From Caldifarciminota bacterium (lineage in GTDB: Bacteria; Hydrothermota; 32-111; QNBC01), in contig JAGLYS010000165.1 of NCBI GenBank assembly GCA_023132105.1, positions 1 through 14,491 on the forward strand: a DNA stretch of 14,491 nt. Direction: 5' to 3'. The translations under genes and the position numbers were made by a program. This document shows positions 1-6,669 of the stretch, one piece after another (within the stretch, counting starts at the first letter, position 1; each line of letters starts with the position of its first letter). The notes under the pieces are model-generated. The model was not told the DNA's origin. It did no database searches and was given only the letters and a program-made list of their open reading frames with translations.

Positions 1-1090
1 AATGCCAACCAATATTAATAAAATTATCTACAATATTAACTGTTTGACTTGTATTAATATCAAATGATAATGAATTTAATATATTTAAAAATTTAATATA
101 ATCATTTTTAAAATTAAAACCAAGCTTATTTAATGAATCAAATTGTATAATAGAGGTTACAGTATAATTTGGTGAGTTTATATATTCAATTTCTAAATTT
201 GCTTTATATTTTTCATCTTCATAAATTTTACTATCAACAATACTATCATTAAGGTTTTTAACAACTTTTTTATTTCTGTCCTTATAATCATAGTATGTAA
301 GTGTAATGTTCCTTTCACTATTAATAAATACACTTTCATCCAATTTAATGTCCAATTTATTTAGAAATAAATTGGACATTTCTTTAAATTTATCATCTTT
401 AGAAGATAATCCTAATTTATTATATTGTTCAAATATTGAATCTAATACTATTGAAGAAATTTCACCATTCTTAATATTTAAATCATTGACAACTTTTAAT
501 CCAGTTCCGGATATTAAATCATCAACTTCATTATCATATTTAAGTATTGTTGATGATCTTACATTACTCCTATAATCTGGATTATTTAAATTAAATTTTT
601 TATGAACTAAATTTTTATATGTTCCTATGTTACTAACATTAACTATTTTAGAAATTACTTCTAAATTCTTAATTGTTAATAGTGTATTGAAATTAAATCC
701 TATTAAATATAAAAAATCAAAATATTCTTGGGTTAATGGTATATTTAATTTAATTATTCTATCAATAATACTAAACATTCCTTTATTATTAACATTAAAT
801 CCACATAACAGTATTTTTGTCATAAAGTCCACATCATCTATATTCAAAACTTTTAATTTTATTAATTTATCATTATAATCATTATCATTAAAATTGAAAC
901 CAATATTATATAATATTTTTAATAGAGTTAAAGAAATGAATAATAGACCAATGAACGCCAAGAGTGTAAATACATTATCATGTGTTGAGTTGTCTTTTGA
1001 AATCCTTGAAAGAATATTTATAGATGCTGTACTTGTTAATAATAATGCAACAAAATTAACAGTTATTAATATCTTGGATGATAATTTCAT
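1..1090 (-). CDS. Asn-rich two-TM protein with ~33-residue repeats (3' end cut by window edge)
   Basis: Reading the minus strand from the ATG at 1090-1088 gives 363 sense codons without a stop, so the gene runs off the left edge. Residues about 6-24 and 39-60 are hydrophobic and predicted to span the membrane. The rest is rich in Asn, Ile, Leu, Lys and Asp. A GFNxN motif recurs at residues 64, 97 and 131 (spacing 33 and 34), each after a short hydrophobic helix-like stretch, and GFNFK recurs at 324. The period and the GxxxN turn recall ankyrin-type repeats, but the TPLH motif is missing, so this is only a structural guess. The start follows the upstream TAA directly and has AGGTGG about 6 bases ahead. 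Base composition is far more AT-rich than the neighbours, with almost all codons ending in A or T. No family is recognised. Confidence 0.85.
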   Translation of the reverse strand, partial: MKLSSKILITVNFVALLLTSTASINILSRISKDNSTHDNVFTLLAFIGLLFISLTLLKILYNIGFNFNDNDYNDKLIKLKVLNIDDVDFMTKILLCGFNVNNKGMFSIIDRIIKLNIPLTQEYFDFLYLIGFNFNTLLTIKNLEVISKIVNVSNIGTYKNLVHKKFNLNNPDYRSNVRSSTILKYDNEVDDLISGTGLKVVNDLNIKNGEISSIVLDSIFEQYNKLGLSSKDDKFKEMSNLFLNKLDIKLDESVFINSERNITLTYYDYKDRNKKVVKNLNDSIVDSKIYEDEKYKANLEIEYINSPNYTVTSIIQFDSLNKLGFNFKNDYIKFLNILNSLSFDINTSQTVNIVDNFINIGWH

Positions 1091-1264
1091 TTAATCCACC
1101 TGTACCTGTTTCTTCAAACACCGCATTTCGATCTGCTTACCAAATACATCAAAGAAGGTTACTCTGCTATCGGGGATATATCCCTGCTTGACCAATCTTC
1201 TGATGGTTGATAGTCTGTTTACTGGCACATACACCAAATTCTCATTTTCAATGTCAATTGCCAT
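1091..1264 (-). CDS. 57-residue hypothetical protein
   Basis: ATG at 1264-1262, TAA at 1093-1091, 57 residues. A GGGGG run about 7 bases upstream serves as ribosome site. The ATG shares one base with the stop of the previous gene (TAATG) and the stop abuts the next ATG, so it is coupled on both sides. Residues about 14-40 contain RLSTIRRLVKQGYIPDSRV, which loosely resembles the recognition part of excisionase/MerR-like small helix-turn-helix proteins, but the protein is too short for confidence. Composition is that of the main operon, not of the AT-rich gene that follows. No firm family assignment. Confidence 0.8.
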   Translation of the reverse strand: MAIDIENENLVYVPVNRLSTIRRLVKQGYIPDSRVTFFDVFGKQIEMRCLKKQVQVD

Positions 1265-1437
1265 TAGTATTCCCCCACGATTTCGTTAGTCTTGATCGGT
1301 AGCTGTGCCACGAACTTTCCTGATATGGATAGCTTAAAGTAGCCATTTGCTTCGACTATCTCATCAAAGCATATTTGGATCTCATGATATAGTATGTGCT
1401 TCGAAATCCCATCAGTAACTACCTTCCATGACCTCAT
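1264..1437 (-). CDS. 57-residue hypothetical protein
   Basis: ATG at 1437-1435, TAA at 1266-1264, 57 residues. The start lies one base after the TGA of the YopX gene, with GAGGG about 7 bases upstream. The stop overlaps the next start as TAATG. The product begins MRSWKVVTDG and alternates short beta-like stretches (ILYHEIQICF, YFKLSISGKF), so a small all-beta fold is plausible. There is one Cys and no membrane segment. It sits with the YopX-family genes but shows no resemblance to them. Not recognised. Confidence 0.8.
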   Translation of the reverse strand: MRSWKVVTDGISKHILYHEIQICFDEIVEANGYFKLSISGKFVAQLPIKTNEIVGEY

Positions 1438-1438
1438 A

Positions 1439-1930
1439 TCAATCCCTCTTTGGTATTAACTCTGGAGTTTCAACTATGTTACCGATAATTTTTCCTCTGG
1501 CTAATTCACTATCACTACCATATGAATGGGAGAAGGCAAATACCATATTTCCATCTGGATCACAATATTCCCCATATTCTACAACGTGAGTATGTTCTAA
1601 AAATCCACCTGTTTCTGTTAGATCCGCATCATAGTGGATTATATCACCCTCATAGATTGGTATTTCATGTAACTCTGCCCCGATATACTGCTGGACATTC
1701 ACCATGATTCCATCAACTACTTGCTTCCAAAAGGTTGCCATACCAATATCATCAGAGTAGTATAGCTTACCATTTTCCAGATTCTTTGCTCGAAACTTGA
1801 ATACACGATTTATGAATCCCTGACCAAAACAGGTTTTGCAATGAATCATCTTCCCTGCCAGAAACTCATCAAACTTATCTGGATCTTGACCGCTTCCCTT
1901 ACAATCTGGACACGCTTTTACTTCAACCAT
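1439..1930 (-). CDS. YopX-family protein with N-terminal DnaJ-type zinc knuckles
   Basis: 163 residues. The N-terminus carries two CxxCxGxG motifs (CPDCKGSG at 7-14 and CKTCFGQG at 31-38), the pattern that binds zinc in DnaJ cysteine-rich domains. From about residue 44 the protein follows the YopX pattern of phage and plasmid proteins: an FRAKN start, a short YIGxxxxxxIPIYEGDII segment, and the closing signature IIGNIVETPELI at 148-159. YopX proteins are common in phages, but their biochemical role is unknown to me. A strong AAGGAG lies 8-9 bases before the ATG and includes the upstream gene's TAG stop. The next gene upstream is a second, more divergent YopX-like protein. The zinc/YopX combination is the unusual part. 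Confidence 0.85.
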   Translation of the reverse strand: MVEVKACPDCKGSGQDPDKFDEFLAGKMIHCKTCFGQGFINRVFKFRAKNLENGKLYYSDDIGMATFWKQVVDGIMVNVQQYIGAELHEIPIYEGDIIHYDADLTETGGFLEHTHVVEYGEYCDPDGNMVFAFSHSYGSDSELARGKIIGNIVETPELIPKRD

Positions 1931-1936
1931 ATCAAT

Positions 1937-2401
1937 CTACTCCTTCAAGAAACTTTGATTCTCTGGAATAATCTCTGGATTATCATGGGTATTGCCAATG
2001 ACTTCAAGTTCACCCCACCCAAACATTTGCTTGGAACAACTATCCCCATGATGATAGAACTCTGAATGCTCTATCTTTCCTGATAATTCGGGGTTATGTA
2101 CCTTTGCCACATGGAATTTTCCAGACATATAGTTATATTGAATTTTACCAATTAGGATCTCTCCATAATACATGCATACCCATTTTATCAAATCATTTTC
2201 AAATAATAATGTTCTTTTATTTCCATTGATCATCATACTACGATCAATTGAATGGATTTTAAAAGTCCTTTCAATTTTGTAATTTACGAGTTCTTCAAGA
2301 GTTAAATATCTTGTACTCAACTTTTTTTCTCTGCCACTAATTCCCCTTATTCTGAATATTTGTTCCATATTTCTTCTCGTTGAACTATTATGATCTACCA
2401 T
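1937..2401 (-). CDS. Divergent YopX-like protein
   Basis: 154 residues. It keeps the ends of the YopX pattern: FRIRGI at 16-21 and VIGNTHDNPEII at 134-145, close to the signature of the neighbouring YopX gene. The middle is poorly conserved and the zinc motifs are absent. The ATG at 2401 directly follows the TAA of the upstream gene and has AGGTGGTG at good distance, which supports this start. An internal ATG at 2368 (MEQIFRIRG) would match the usual YopX length better but has a weak ribosome site. Likely a paralogue of the next gene that arose by an old duplication, or a separately acquired family member. Assignment rests on the two end motifs only. Confidence 0.7.
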   Translation of the reverse strand: MVDHNSSTRRNMEQIFRIRGISGREKKLSTRYLTLEELVNYKIERTFKIHSIDRSMMINGNKRTLLFENDLIKWVCMYYGEILIGKIQYNYMSGKFHVAKVHNPELSGKIEHSEFYHHGDSCSKQMFGWGELEVIGNTHDNPEIIPENQSFLKE

Positions 2402-3094
2402 TTACACACCACCTGTTAAATTGCAATATCTCCACAGAATCACATCAACTGTACCGATCCGTTCACCTGTTTCCTCTGAAAGTAACTCGCACATTTCATG
2501 AACATTATCAAAGCCATACTTGTTTGCAATTCTCTGGAGATGTCTATCAGGCTTGGCTACATCTATGCCGAGATTCCTTGCAAGATGATACTTGGTAATA
2601 TCCCCAATGAAGAACAGAGATCCAAGATACTCAACCTTATCATCTGCTTCCTTCAGTTCTTTGAACCATGTTTCATAATTATTGAAAGCAAGAGAGATTG
2701 CCTTGTGTTTGCCCTTGTGTTTTACTGTTTTGTCCAGATCACCCGATTCAATAAGATTGTTGAATATCTTTTCTGCAACCTGATTTCTCATGCCAGTGTT
2801 CAAAACAACATAGACATATTCATTGAGGAAATGTTTTGCTTCTATCGAATCGTCAAAATGCCTGTTTCTGACATACTCAATTTCTTCAGCATATCCTTTC
2901 TTGATGCAGTAATCCAATGCACTCTCAAAGAATCTGTACACCGTATTAAAATGCCTATCAACACTTTCCTGTGCCATTCTCTTTCCCAAGCATCCAGCAC
3001 ATAAATTCTCTGGAAGATTCTTGCCTTTAAGATATTTCTTGTGCCAATGGCTTGGGTTGTGGGGCTTCTTGCAATCAGTACATATATCTTTCAT
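2402..3094 (-). CDS. Zinc-finger HhH-GPD-like DNA glycosylase homologue
   Basis: 230 residues. The N-terminus has CxxC pairs at C5/C8 and C32/C35, a probable zinc finger. After a helical region (about 45-150), residues 157-190 resemble the helix-hairpin-helix and catalytic loop of HhH-GPD base-excision glycosylases: LGSLFFIGDITKYHLARNLG followed by VAKPDRHLQRIA. D183 is in the place of the catalytic Asp. The C-terminus (GTVDVILWRYC) looks like the final helix of such proteins in phages. HhH-GPD enzymes remove damaged or modified bases. No 4Fe-4S cluster motif follows the domain. The start has GGAGTGA 7 bases upstream, joined to the preceding gene's stop. Substrate cannot be read from sequence, and a non-enzymatic DNA-binding role is possible. 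Confidence 0.65.
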   Translation of the reverse strand: MKDICTDCKKPHNPSHWHKKYLKGKNLPENLCAGCLGKRMAQESVDRHFNTVYRFFESALDYCIKKGYAEEIEYVRNRHFDDSIEAKHFLNEYVYVVLNTGMRNQVAEKIFNNLIESGDLDKTVKHKGKHKAISLAFNNYETWFKELKEADDKVEYLGSLFFIGDITKYHLARNLGIDVAKPDRHLQRIANKYGFDNVHEMCELLSEETGERIGTVDVILWRYCNLTGGV

Positions 3095-3096
3095 AA

Positions 3097-3294
3097 TTAT
3101 TCACTCCTGTTCTCAAAATATTTTTTTGCTTTCTCATAATCATGATGATTAAAATCTGCATTCTTTGACCAAATTATTACTTCCATGAAATAATTAGGGC
3201 GATATATGAACCAATAATATAATCCACCAATACCACCTAATAAGTAGATTATTATTGTTAGTATGATTATTGCATCTTCTAATCCTGTTGCCAT
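3097..3294 (-). CDS. Small single-pass membrane protein
   Basis: 65 residues from the ATG at 3294, chosen because AAGGTGA lies 8 bases upstream and the preceding gene ends two bases away; a longer reading upstream would overlap that gene by 88 bases. Residues about 7-30 form one hydrophobic segment (IIILTIIIYLLGGIGG). The C-terminal half is hydrophilic and charged (DYEKAKKYFENRSE) and is probably cytoplasmic. There are no cysteines and no recognised family. One of about eleven membrane proteins in this operon. Confidence 0.75.
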   Translation of the reverse strand: MATGLEDAIIILTIIIYLLGGIGGLYYWFIYRPNYFMEVIIWSKNADFNHHDYEKAKKYFENRSE

Positions 3295-3296
3295 GT

Positions 3297-3782
3297 TTAT
3301 TTCACCTTTGGAAGTTTCATTGTATAACCCTGGAATGAGGATCTTGGATAATCTTCTGGCTTGGCTAATGGATGCCACTGGCAAATGAATGCATTATTGC
3401 CCTCAACACTTTCTACTTCAAAGTAGCCCTGCCAGAACTTTTCTGATGCAAACCAAATACGTTTCAAATGTCCACTGTAACCAATTATCATTGGCGTAGA
3501 TACTGAATCGTAATTTGTGATGCCATCTCTCCATTCAATATATTCTTCCAAAGACCTCTTGAACTTGCTGAATGGAACTTTCCAATATACACCATCATAA
3601 GTATGACCATTATCATCCTCTGCTAATCCAATGCCTTCTTCTCTGGCATCTTCCATTTGCTTGACCAACTTAATCTTGTGATCTAACTGTTCTTTCGTGG
3701 TATAAACTCCTAATTCCACTATATCCTCTGAACTTTCATATTGCTTCATTTCTTCTTCACTAAATGCTTCTGTCATTGCCAT
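3297..3782 (-). CDS. 161-residue hypothetical protein
   Basis: Soluble, acidic N-terminus (MAMTEAFSEEEMKQYESSED), then a charged helix-like stretch at about 30-52, then an aromatic-rich region (HTYDGVYWKVPFSKFKRSLEEYI and SGHLKRIWFASEKFWQGYF) that looks like a mixed alpha/beta fold. A single Cys at about 134 gives no zinc motif. GGAGTGAT lies about 6 bases upstream of the ATG, with the upstream gene's TAA in the spacer. A second ATG two codons in is equally possible. Not recognised. Confidence 0.8.
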   Translation of the reverse strand: MAMTEAFSEEEMKQYESSEDIVELGVYTTKEQLDHKIKLVKQMEDAREEGIGLAEDDNGHTYDGVYWKVPFSKFKRSLEEYIEWRDGITNYDSVSTPMIIGYSGHLKRIWFASEKFWQGYFEVESVEGNNAFICQWHPLAKPEDYPRSSFQGYTMKLPKVK

Positions 3783-3785
3783 TAT

Positions 3786-4046
3786 TTAATCACTCCATGT
3801 ATCTATGTTATTACTCTGATTTTCTTTCTTTACTTTCTTCCTTTTTACGCCCATACTATCCGCACAGGTAGGGCAGAGAACTGTTTCATTCTTCTTTGAA
3901 ATGTACCAACCTGCCTTTCTCAACTTATTAAATAAGGATGATTTCTTAAATCCAGTATGGATATACCTGATTGGGATTACTGTCTTACTTGTGCATCCTT
4001 CTTGATCGCACTTGGCTTCGATTCCATCAGGTATGTTTAATCCCAT
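3786..4046 (-). CDS. Zinc-ribbon microprotein
   Basis: 86 residues. Two cysteine pairs, C13-x4-C18 and C58-x2-C61 (CDQEGC and CPTC), frame a basic middle (FKKSSLFNKLRKAGWYISKKN) that could form the beta-hairpin and helix of a zinc ribbon. The C-terminus is Lys-rich (KRKKVKKEN), suggesting contact with nucleic acid. GGGGG lies 8 bases ahead of the ATG. The 16 bases before it (4047-4062) form the widest gap inside the operon. Similar CxxC domains occur in many small phage and archaeal proteins; no specific function follows. Confidence 0.8.
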   Translation of the reverse strand: MGLNIPDGIEAKCDQEGCTSKTVIPIRYIHTGFKKSSLFNKLRKAGWYISKKNETVLCPTCADSMGVKRKKVKKENQSNNIDTWSD

Positions 4047-4062
4047 TATTTATTCCCCCTGA

Positions 4063-4287
4063 TCAAGTGTATCTCTCCTGTTCGCCATAAATTAGATACA
4101 ATAATAAGCATGGGGCGACCACAAAGCCATTTATTATCCCCCATAATATTCCAAATCCAGATAGGGTAAAGAATGGTATAATTATCATCACTACTATAAC
4201 CATTATCATATAGAATATGAAAATACTCATTTTGCGAAATGCCCTATCAAAATTTGAAGATAAATCTTCTATCTGTTTTTCATCCAT
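4063..4287 (-). CDS. Small two-TM membrane protein
   Basis: 74 residues. Hydrophobic segments at about 20-41 (IFIFYMIMVIVVMIIIPFF) and 46-67 (ILWGIINGFVVAPCLLLYLI), joined by a short turn, give a hairpin with both ends probably on the same side. The N-terminal 19 residues are charged. GGGTGA lies about 6 bases before the ATG, which overlaps the end of the upstream gene by 8 bases. Two-TM proteins of this size in viruses include holin-like proteins, but nothing here specifically indicates that. Confidence 0.8.
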   Translation of the reverse strand: MDEKQIEDLSSNFDRAFRKMSIFIFYMIMVIVVMIIIPFFTLSGFGILWGIINGFVVAPCLLLYLIYGEQERYT

Positions 4288-4780
4288 CTCTTTTCACCCA
4301 ATCTTCACCATTCCATTTCTTCTTTTCTGTATGCCAGATATAATATGCTAAAAGGAACTCATTCATATTTTTAAATTGGAAATAATAATTATCATAGAAT
4401 GCTTGATTTATTGAAGAAAGTAAATCTTTTGGATTTTTTATATTGAGCAAAATTAATAACTGTTCTATACTTGGCAACCAAATGATGTCTGACTTGTGAA
4501 TTTTGGCAACAGAAGTGTAATCATAATGACCGCCTGAAGATCCTGCACTACCATCTAAAATGGTGAGTTTATCATCTGTACATACAAAATTAGTGGTAAC
4601 AAAACTTCTTCTCCAACCAAGATTACTGTGATGATAATAATATACCTGATCTCCTTTTTTGACTTCCCACGATTTTTGGAGTTCTGTTGCTTTGTGGCAC
4701 TTCTCTATGAATGGATTGTCTTTGTAATCTATTTCTTTGCCACTGTGTTCAGGCAATATATTTCCATTCTTATCAAACAT
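4280..4780 (-). CDS. Phage-type hypothetical protein with IWLP and KxWxGExW motifs
   Basis: 166 residues from the ATG at 4780; an ATG three codons earlier (4789) overlaps the upstream gene and leaves GGGG too close. The N-terminus includes WEVKKGDQVYYY, a beta-rich stretch with GSAGSSGGHYDY, then IIWLPSIEQLL at 99-109 and a C-terminal helical part ending in KKKWNGEDWV at 153-162. The IWLP-to-W.GE.W arrangement recalls a small uncharacterised domain in tailed-phage genomes, from memory of such sequences rather than a named family. It suggests viral or plasmid ancestry but gives no function. Confidence 0.75.
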   Translation of the reverse strand: MFDKNGNILPEHSGKEIDYKDNPFIEKCHKATELQKSWEVKKGDQVYYYHHSNLGWRRSFVTTNFVCTDDKLTILDGSAGSSGGHYDYTSVAKIHKSDIIWLPSIEQLLILLNIKNPKDLLSSINQAFYDNYYFQFKNMNEFLLAYYIWHTEKKKWNGEDWVKRDG

Positions 4781-4781
4781 T

Positions 4782-5396
4782 TTACTCATCCCCCTCTACA
4801 TATTCATGGTAGCCATTGATGTGTGGTAATTTCAATCCTTCGCCTAATTCTTTTCCATCTGTGGTTTCCCATATCAAGACGTTTTGATCGTTGATTTCAT
4901 GTTTTGAATATACCCACGTACCAAGTTTTTGGGGCTTTTTGCATCTGCTGATCATATCATCATAATACCACAACTCCAGAAATTCTTCAGATCTTTTGTC
5001 GTGATCGTTATAATACTGTATTCTTATTTCAATAAATCTTGAACTTACTGTTGAAAAATCTATGAAATAACGATACACCCCATCCTCTGTTGGCTTTATG
5101 AATGGCAACATTTCTAAAGCATACTTATATAATTTTATTTTTTCTCTTTTTTCTGCATAATAATTGATGTCGGCAATTTTATCAATTGTGAATTTATGGG
5201 TGAGTAATTCTGTTGAATATGCTATGACGTTAGAACCTGTTGGGAAATATAGTAAGATGTGGGTGTTTCCAACTGAAGTGTATGTGCTTGGCATCATTAA
5301 TACCATTGCCACTGGAATGTCCATCTGCAATGCCCTTGATACTTCAGCACAGTGAAATTCATTCTTCTCTGTTTCTTCAAATATTGCTCTCAACAT
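4782..5396 (-). CDS. 204-residue hypothetical protein
   Basis: Start set at the ATG 5396-5394 because a perfect AGGTGAT (5401-5407) sits 4 bases ahead; in-frame GTG and ATG codons at 5405 and 5402 lie inside that ribosome site. The protein begins MLRAIFEETEKNEFHCAEV and has alternating beta-like segments in the middle (YRYFIDF, RFIEIRIQYY) and an aromatic region LELWYYDD. Two or three scattered cysteines make no clear metal site. No membrane segment. The N-terminal MPSTYTSVGNTHILLYFPTG region resembles nothing I can name. Not recognised. Confidence 0.8.
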   Translation of the reverse strand: MLRAIFEETEKNEFHCAEVSRALQMDIPVAMVLMMPSTYTSVGNTHILLYFPTGSNVIAYSTELLTHKFTIDKIADINYYAEKREKIKLYKYALEMLPFIKPTEDGVYRYFIDFSTVSSRFIEIRIQYYNDHDKRSEEFLELWYYDDMISRCKKPQKLGTWVYSKHEINDQNVLIWETTDGKELGEGLKLPHINGYHEYVEGDE

Positions 5397-5400
5397 ATTC

Positions 5401-5407
5401 ATCACCT
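5401..5407 (-). promoter_or_regulatory. Perfect AGGTGAT ribosome site with upstream stop inside it
   Basis: Minus-strand TAGGTGAT contains the TAG of the 44-residue gene (5408-5406) and the AGGTGAT that is complementary to the 16S rRNA 3' end. It is 4 bases from ATG 5396. It decides the start of the 204-residue gene against two closer in-frame starts. Confidence 0.7.
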
Positions 5408-5540
5408 AATATATCTCCACTTTCCAACCGACACCGATTGTTTCAACCACTTCAACTTCAGAATCACCAAAATGAAGTGGATTATTGGCAATATCTTTAC
5501 GCACACTTTCTGCCATCAATTCTGCTGTTTCTTTGTCCAT
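5406..5540 (-). CDS. 44-residue hypothetical protein
   Basis: ATG at 5540-5538, TAG at 5408-5406, 44 residues. The start is chosen because the upstream gene ends at 5545 and GTGAT/GGTGG motifs precede it; a longer in-frame reading would lie inside that gene. The product is acidic with a predicted helix (DKETAELMAESVRKDIANN) followed by a beta-like tail (SEVEVVETIGVGWKVEIY). Its stop lies inside the next gene's AGGTGAT site. Too short to classify. Confidence 0.65.
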   Translation of the reverse strand: MDKETAELMAESVRKDIANNPLHFGDSEVEVVETIGVGWKVEIY

Positions 5541-5544
5541 GCAA

Positions 5545-5946
5545 TCACATCCACCTGATTGTTTCTTTGATTTCGGTGTTGGCGTTCTCAACTTCTATCC
5601 AGATGCCCATATCATCATCAATCATATCAGTCAAATCGAATGTAATATTATTTACCTCAAAGCTTGAAGTGTTCGATAATATGACCTCATGATCATTTTC
5701 TTCATCCAATCCAATTACTCTGATATTGTATATGTCGGTTGAATTTATCAAAACTATCTGGATATTGTTTTCATCTTGCCAACTAACAACTGCCCCTACA
5801 TATTTCATATCTATATCTTCTTCATCACTGTGTTTTCCCATGATCATCACCGATCCAATTACAACTACGATAACAAGCAGTACAATCCCTAACCTTATGG
5901 CATTCTGATTGTTTCCCTGCTCTCCATTATCGCCAGTATTATTCAT
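5545..5946 (-). CDS. Single-pass membrane protein with acidic beta-rich ectodomain
   Basis: 133 residues from the ATG at 5946, preceded by AAGGAGAAGG; a 12-codon N-terminal extension lacks a ribosome site and overlaps the upstream gene. Residues 1-16 are polar, 18-37 hydrophobic (LGIVLLVIVVVIGSVMIMG), and 38-133 an acidic domain with alternating beta strands (VGAVVSWQD, NIQIVLINST, IYNIRVIGL, SFEVNNITFDL, IWIEVENA). This is the layout of an archaeal pilin-like or Ig-like surface protein anchored by its N-terminus. No prepilin peptidase site is obvious, so a plain anchored ectodomain is the safer reading. The start overlaps the previous gene's stop (ATGAATAA). Confidence 0.75.
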   Translation of the reverse strand: MNNTGDNGEQGNNQNAIRLGIVLLVIVVVIGSVMIMGKHSDEEDIDMKYVGAVVSWQDENNIQIVLINSTDIYNIRVIGLDEENDHEVILSNTSSFEVNNITFDLTDMIDDDMGIWIEVENANTEIKETIRWM

Positions 5947-6091
5947 CTTTGTCCTTCTCCTTCTTCTCGTCAGATGTGCCAATTATCTTTTCCACATCTT
6001 TCACTGTATCGTCAATCACATATTTCTTAACTTTAGTGGCAACCTTAATGCCATCATCAATTAGTTCTGTAACCATTTTCTTCAAACCCAT
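5939..6091 (-). CDS. 50-residue charged hypothetical protein
   Basis: ATG at 6091-6089, TAA at 5941-5939, 50 residues. The sequence MGLKKMVTELIDDGIKVATK begins an amphipathic helix that continues through VKKYVIDDTVKDVEKII, then a Lys/Glu/Asp tail (DEKKEKDKDE). AGGAAGGCGAT lies upstream, one base after the preceding stop. The end overlaps the next start by 8 bases. It might coat or tether a membrane surface through its amphipathic helix, but that is a guess. Not recognised. Confidence 0.75.
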   Translation of the reverse strand: MGLKKMVTELIDDGIKVATKVKKYVIDDTVKDVEKIIGTSDEKKEKDKDE

Positions 6092-6092
6092 A

Positions 6093-6266
6093 CTATCGCC
6101 TTCCTGATGCCCTTAAACCGTTCATTCCGCAGTTTCTTTTGTAGGCGGTGTTGTGGCGTGGGCAAGTTCTTGTACCGCAATCAAATAGATGTTTAAGTTC
6201 ATCTACAAGCGAATAAAATCTTACTGTCCTTACTTTCTTATTTAGTTTATCAAAATTGATGCTCAT
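6093..6266 (-). CDS. 57-residue basic protein with possible zinc site
   Basis: ATG at 6266-6264, TAG at 6095-6093, 57 residues. After a basic helix (FDKLNKKVRTVRFYSLVDEL), the residues C30, C35, H38 and C46 (CGTRTCPRH...KRNC) could hold a zinc ion. The C-terminus is Arg-rich (GLRASGRR), so nucleic-acid binding is plausible. The ATG overlaps the preceding gene's stop as ATGA. The upstream AGGAGATGATG provides the ribosome site. No family recognised. Confidence 0.75.
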   Translation of the reverse strand: MSINFDKLNKKVRTVRFYSLVDELKHLFDCGTRTCPRHNTAYKRNCGMNGLRASGRR

Positions 6267-6421
6267 TTTTCATCATCTCCTATGAGCATTATGGAAAGTA
6301 CCGTGAAATTTATTAAGATTAATCCAACAGGTATTATTTCCCCCACACCTATGAATATTGCTATTAATGTGAAAGAGAAAGATAATATTACCATTAATAA
6401 AAATGCAACTGACCATTTCAT
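6263..6421 (-). CDS. 52-residue two-TM membrane protein
   Basis: ATG at 6421-6419, TGA at 6265-6263, 52 residues. Nearly the whole protein is hydrophobic: about 4-25 (SVAFLLMVILSFSFTLIAIF) and 28-47 (EIIPVGLILINFTVLSIMLI), with a short acidic end (GDDEK). It is coupled at both ends (TAATG upstream, ATGA downstream). Size and topology resemble many viral hairpin membrane proteins, with no specific family. Confidence 0.75.
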   Translation of the reverse strand: MKWSVAFLLMVILSFSFTLIAIFIGVGEIIPVGLILINFTVLSIMLIGDDEK

Positions 6422-6669
6422 TATGGGCTACCCCCTTCAAATTTGTAATATTTTGTAATATCTCCTTGTGTGTGTATTGTTATCAGTGGGGCATCATCTC
6501 CCTTTCTTCCCCATTCAGTGTAAATGTCTTTCTCTTTGGCTATTCGACCATCAGCCCTAATACTTCCTTTTGGGTATGTGTAACAACCAAAAACGGTTAA
6601 AGCTTCAAGCCCACCTTCTACCTCAATGATTCGTTTGCATTCTTCTTCGGTAATTTCTGTTTGCTTCAT
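6421..6669 (-). CDS. 82-residue hypothetical protein
   Basis: Start ATG at 6669 overlaps the previous stop as ATGA, with GAGGGG upstream. The N-terminal third is an acidic helix (TEITEEECKRIIEVEGG), followed by a beta-like section (ALTVFGCYTYPKGSI, PLITIHTQGDITKYYKFEGG). Two cysteines, no zinc pattern, no membrane segment. Not recognised. Confidence 0.75.
   Translation of the reverse strand: MKQTEITEEECKRIIEVEGGLEALTVFGCYTYPKGSIRADGRIAKEKDIYTEWGRKGDDAPLITIHTQGDITKYYKFEGGSP

Noticed and set aside
306..1094. Plus-strand open frames at 306-575, 627-878 and 894-1094
   Set aside because: They lie on the opposite strand of a continuous 363-codon minus-strand gene with a ribosome site and coupling to its upstream neighbour. 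They lack ribosome sites of their own.
4628..4819. Hydrophobic plus-strand frame that looks like a membrane protein
   Set aside because: Mirror of two minus-strand genes; the hydrophobicity results from complementary polar codons.
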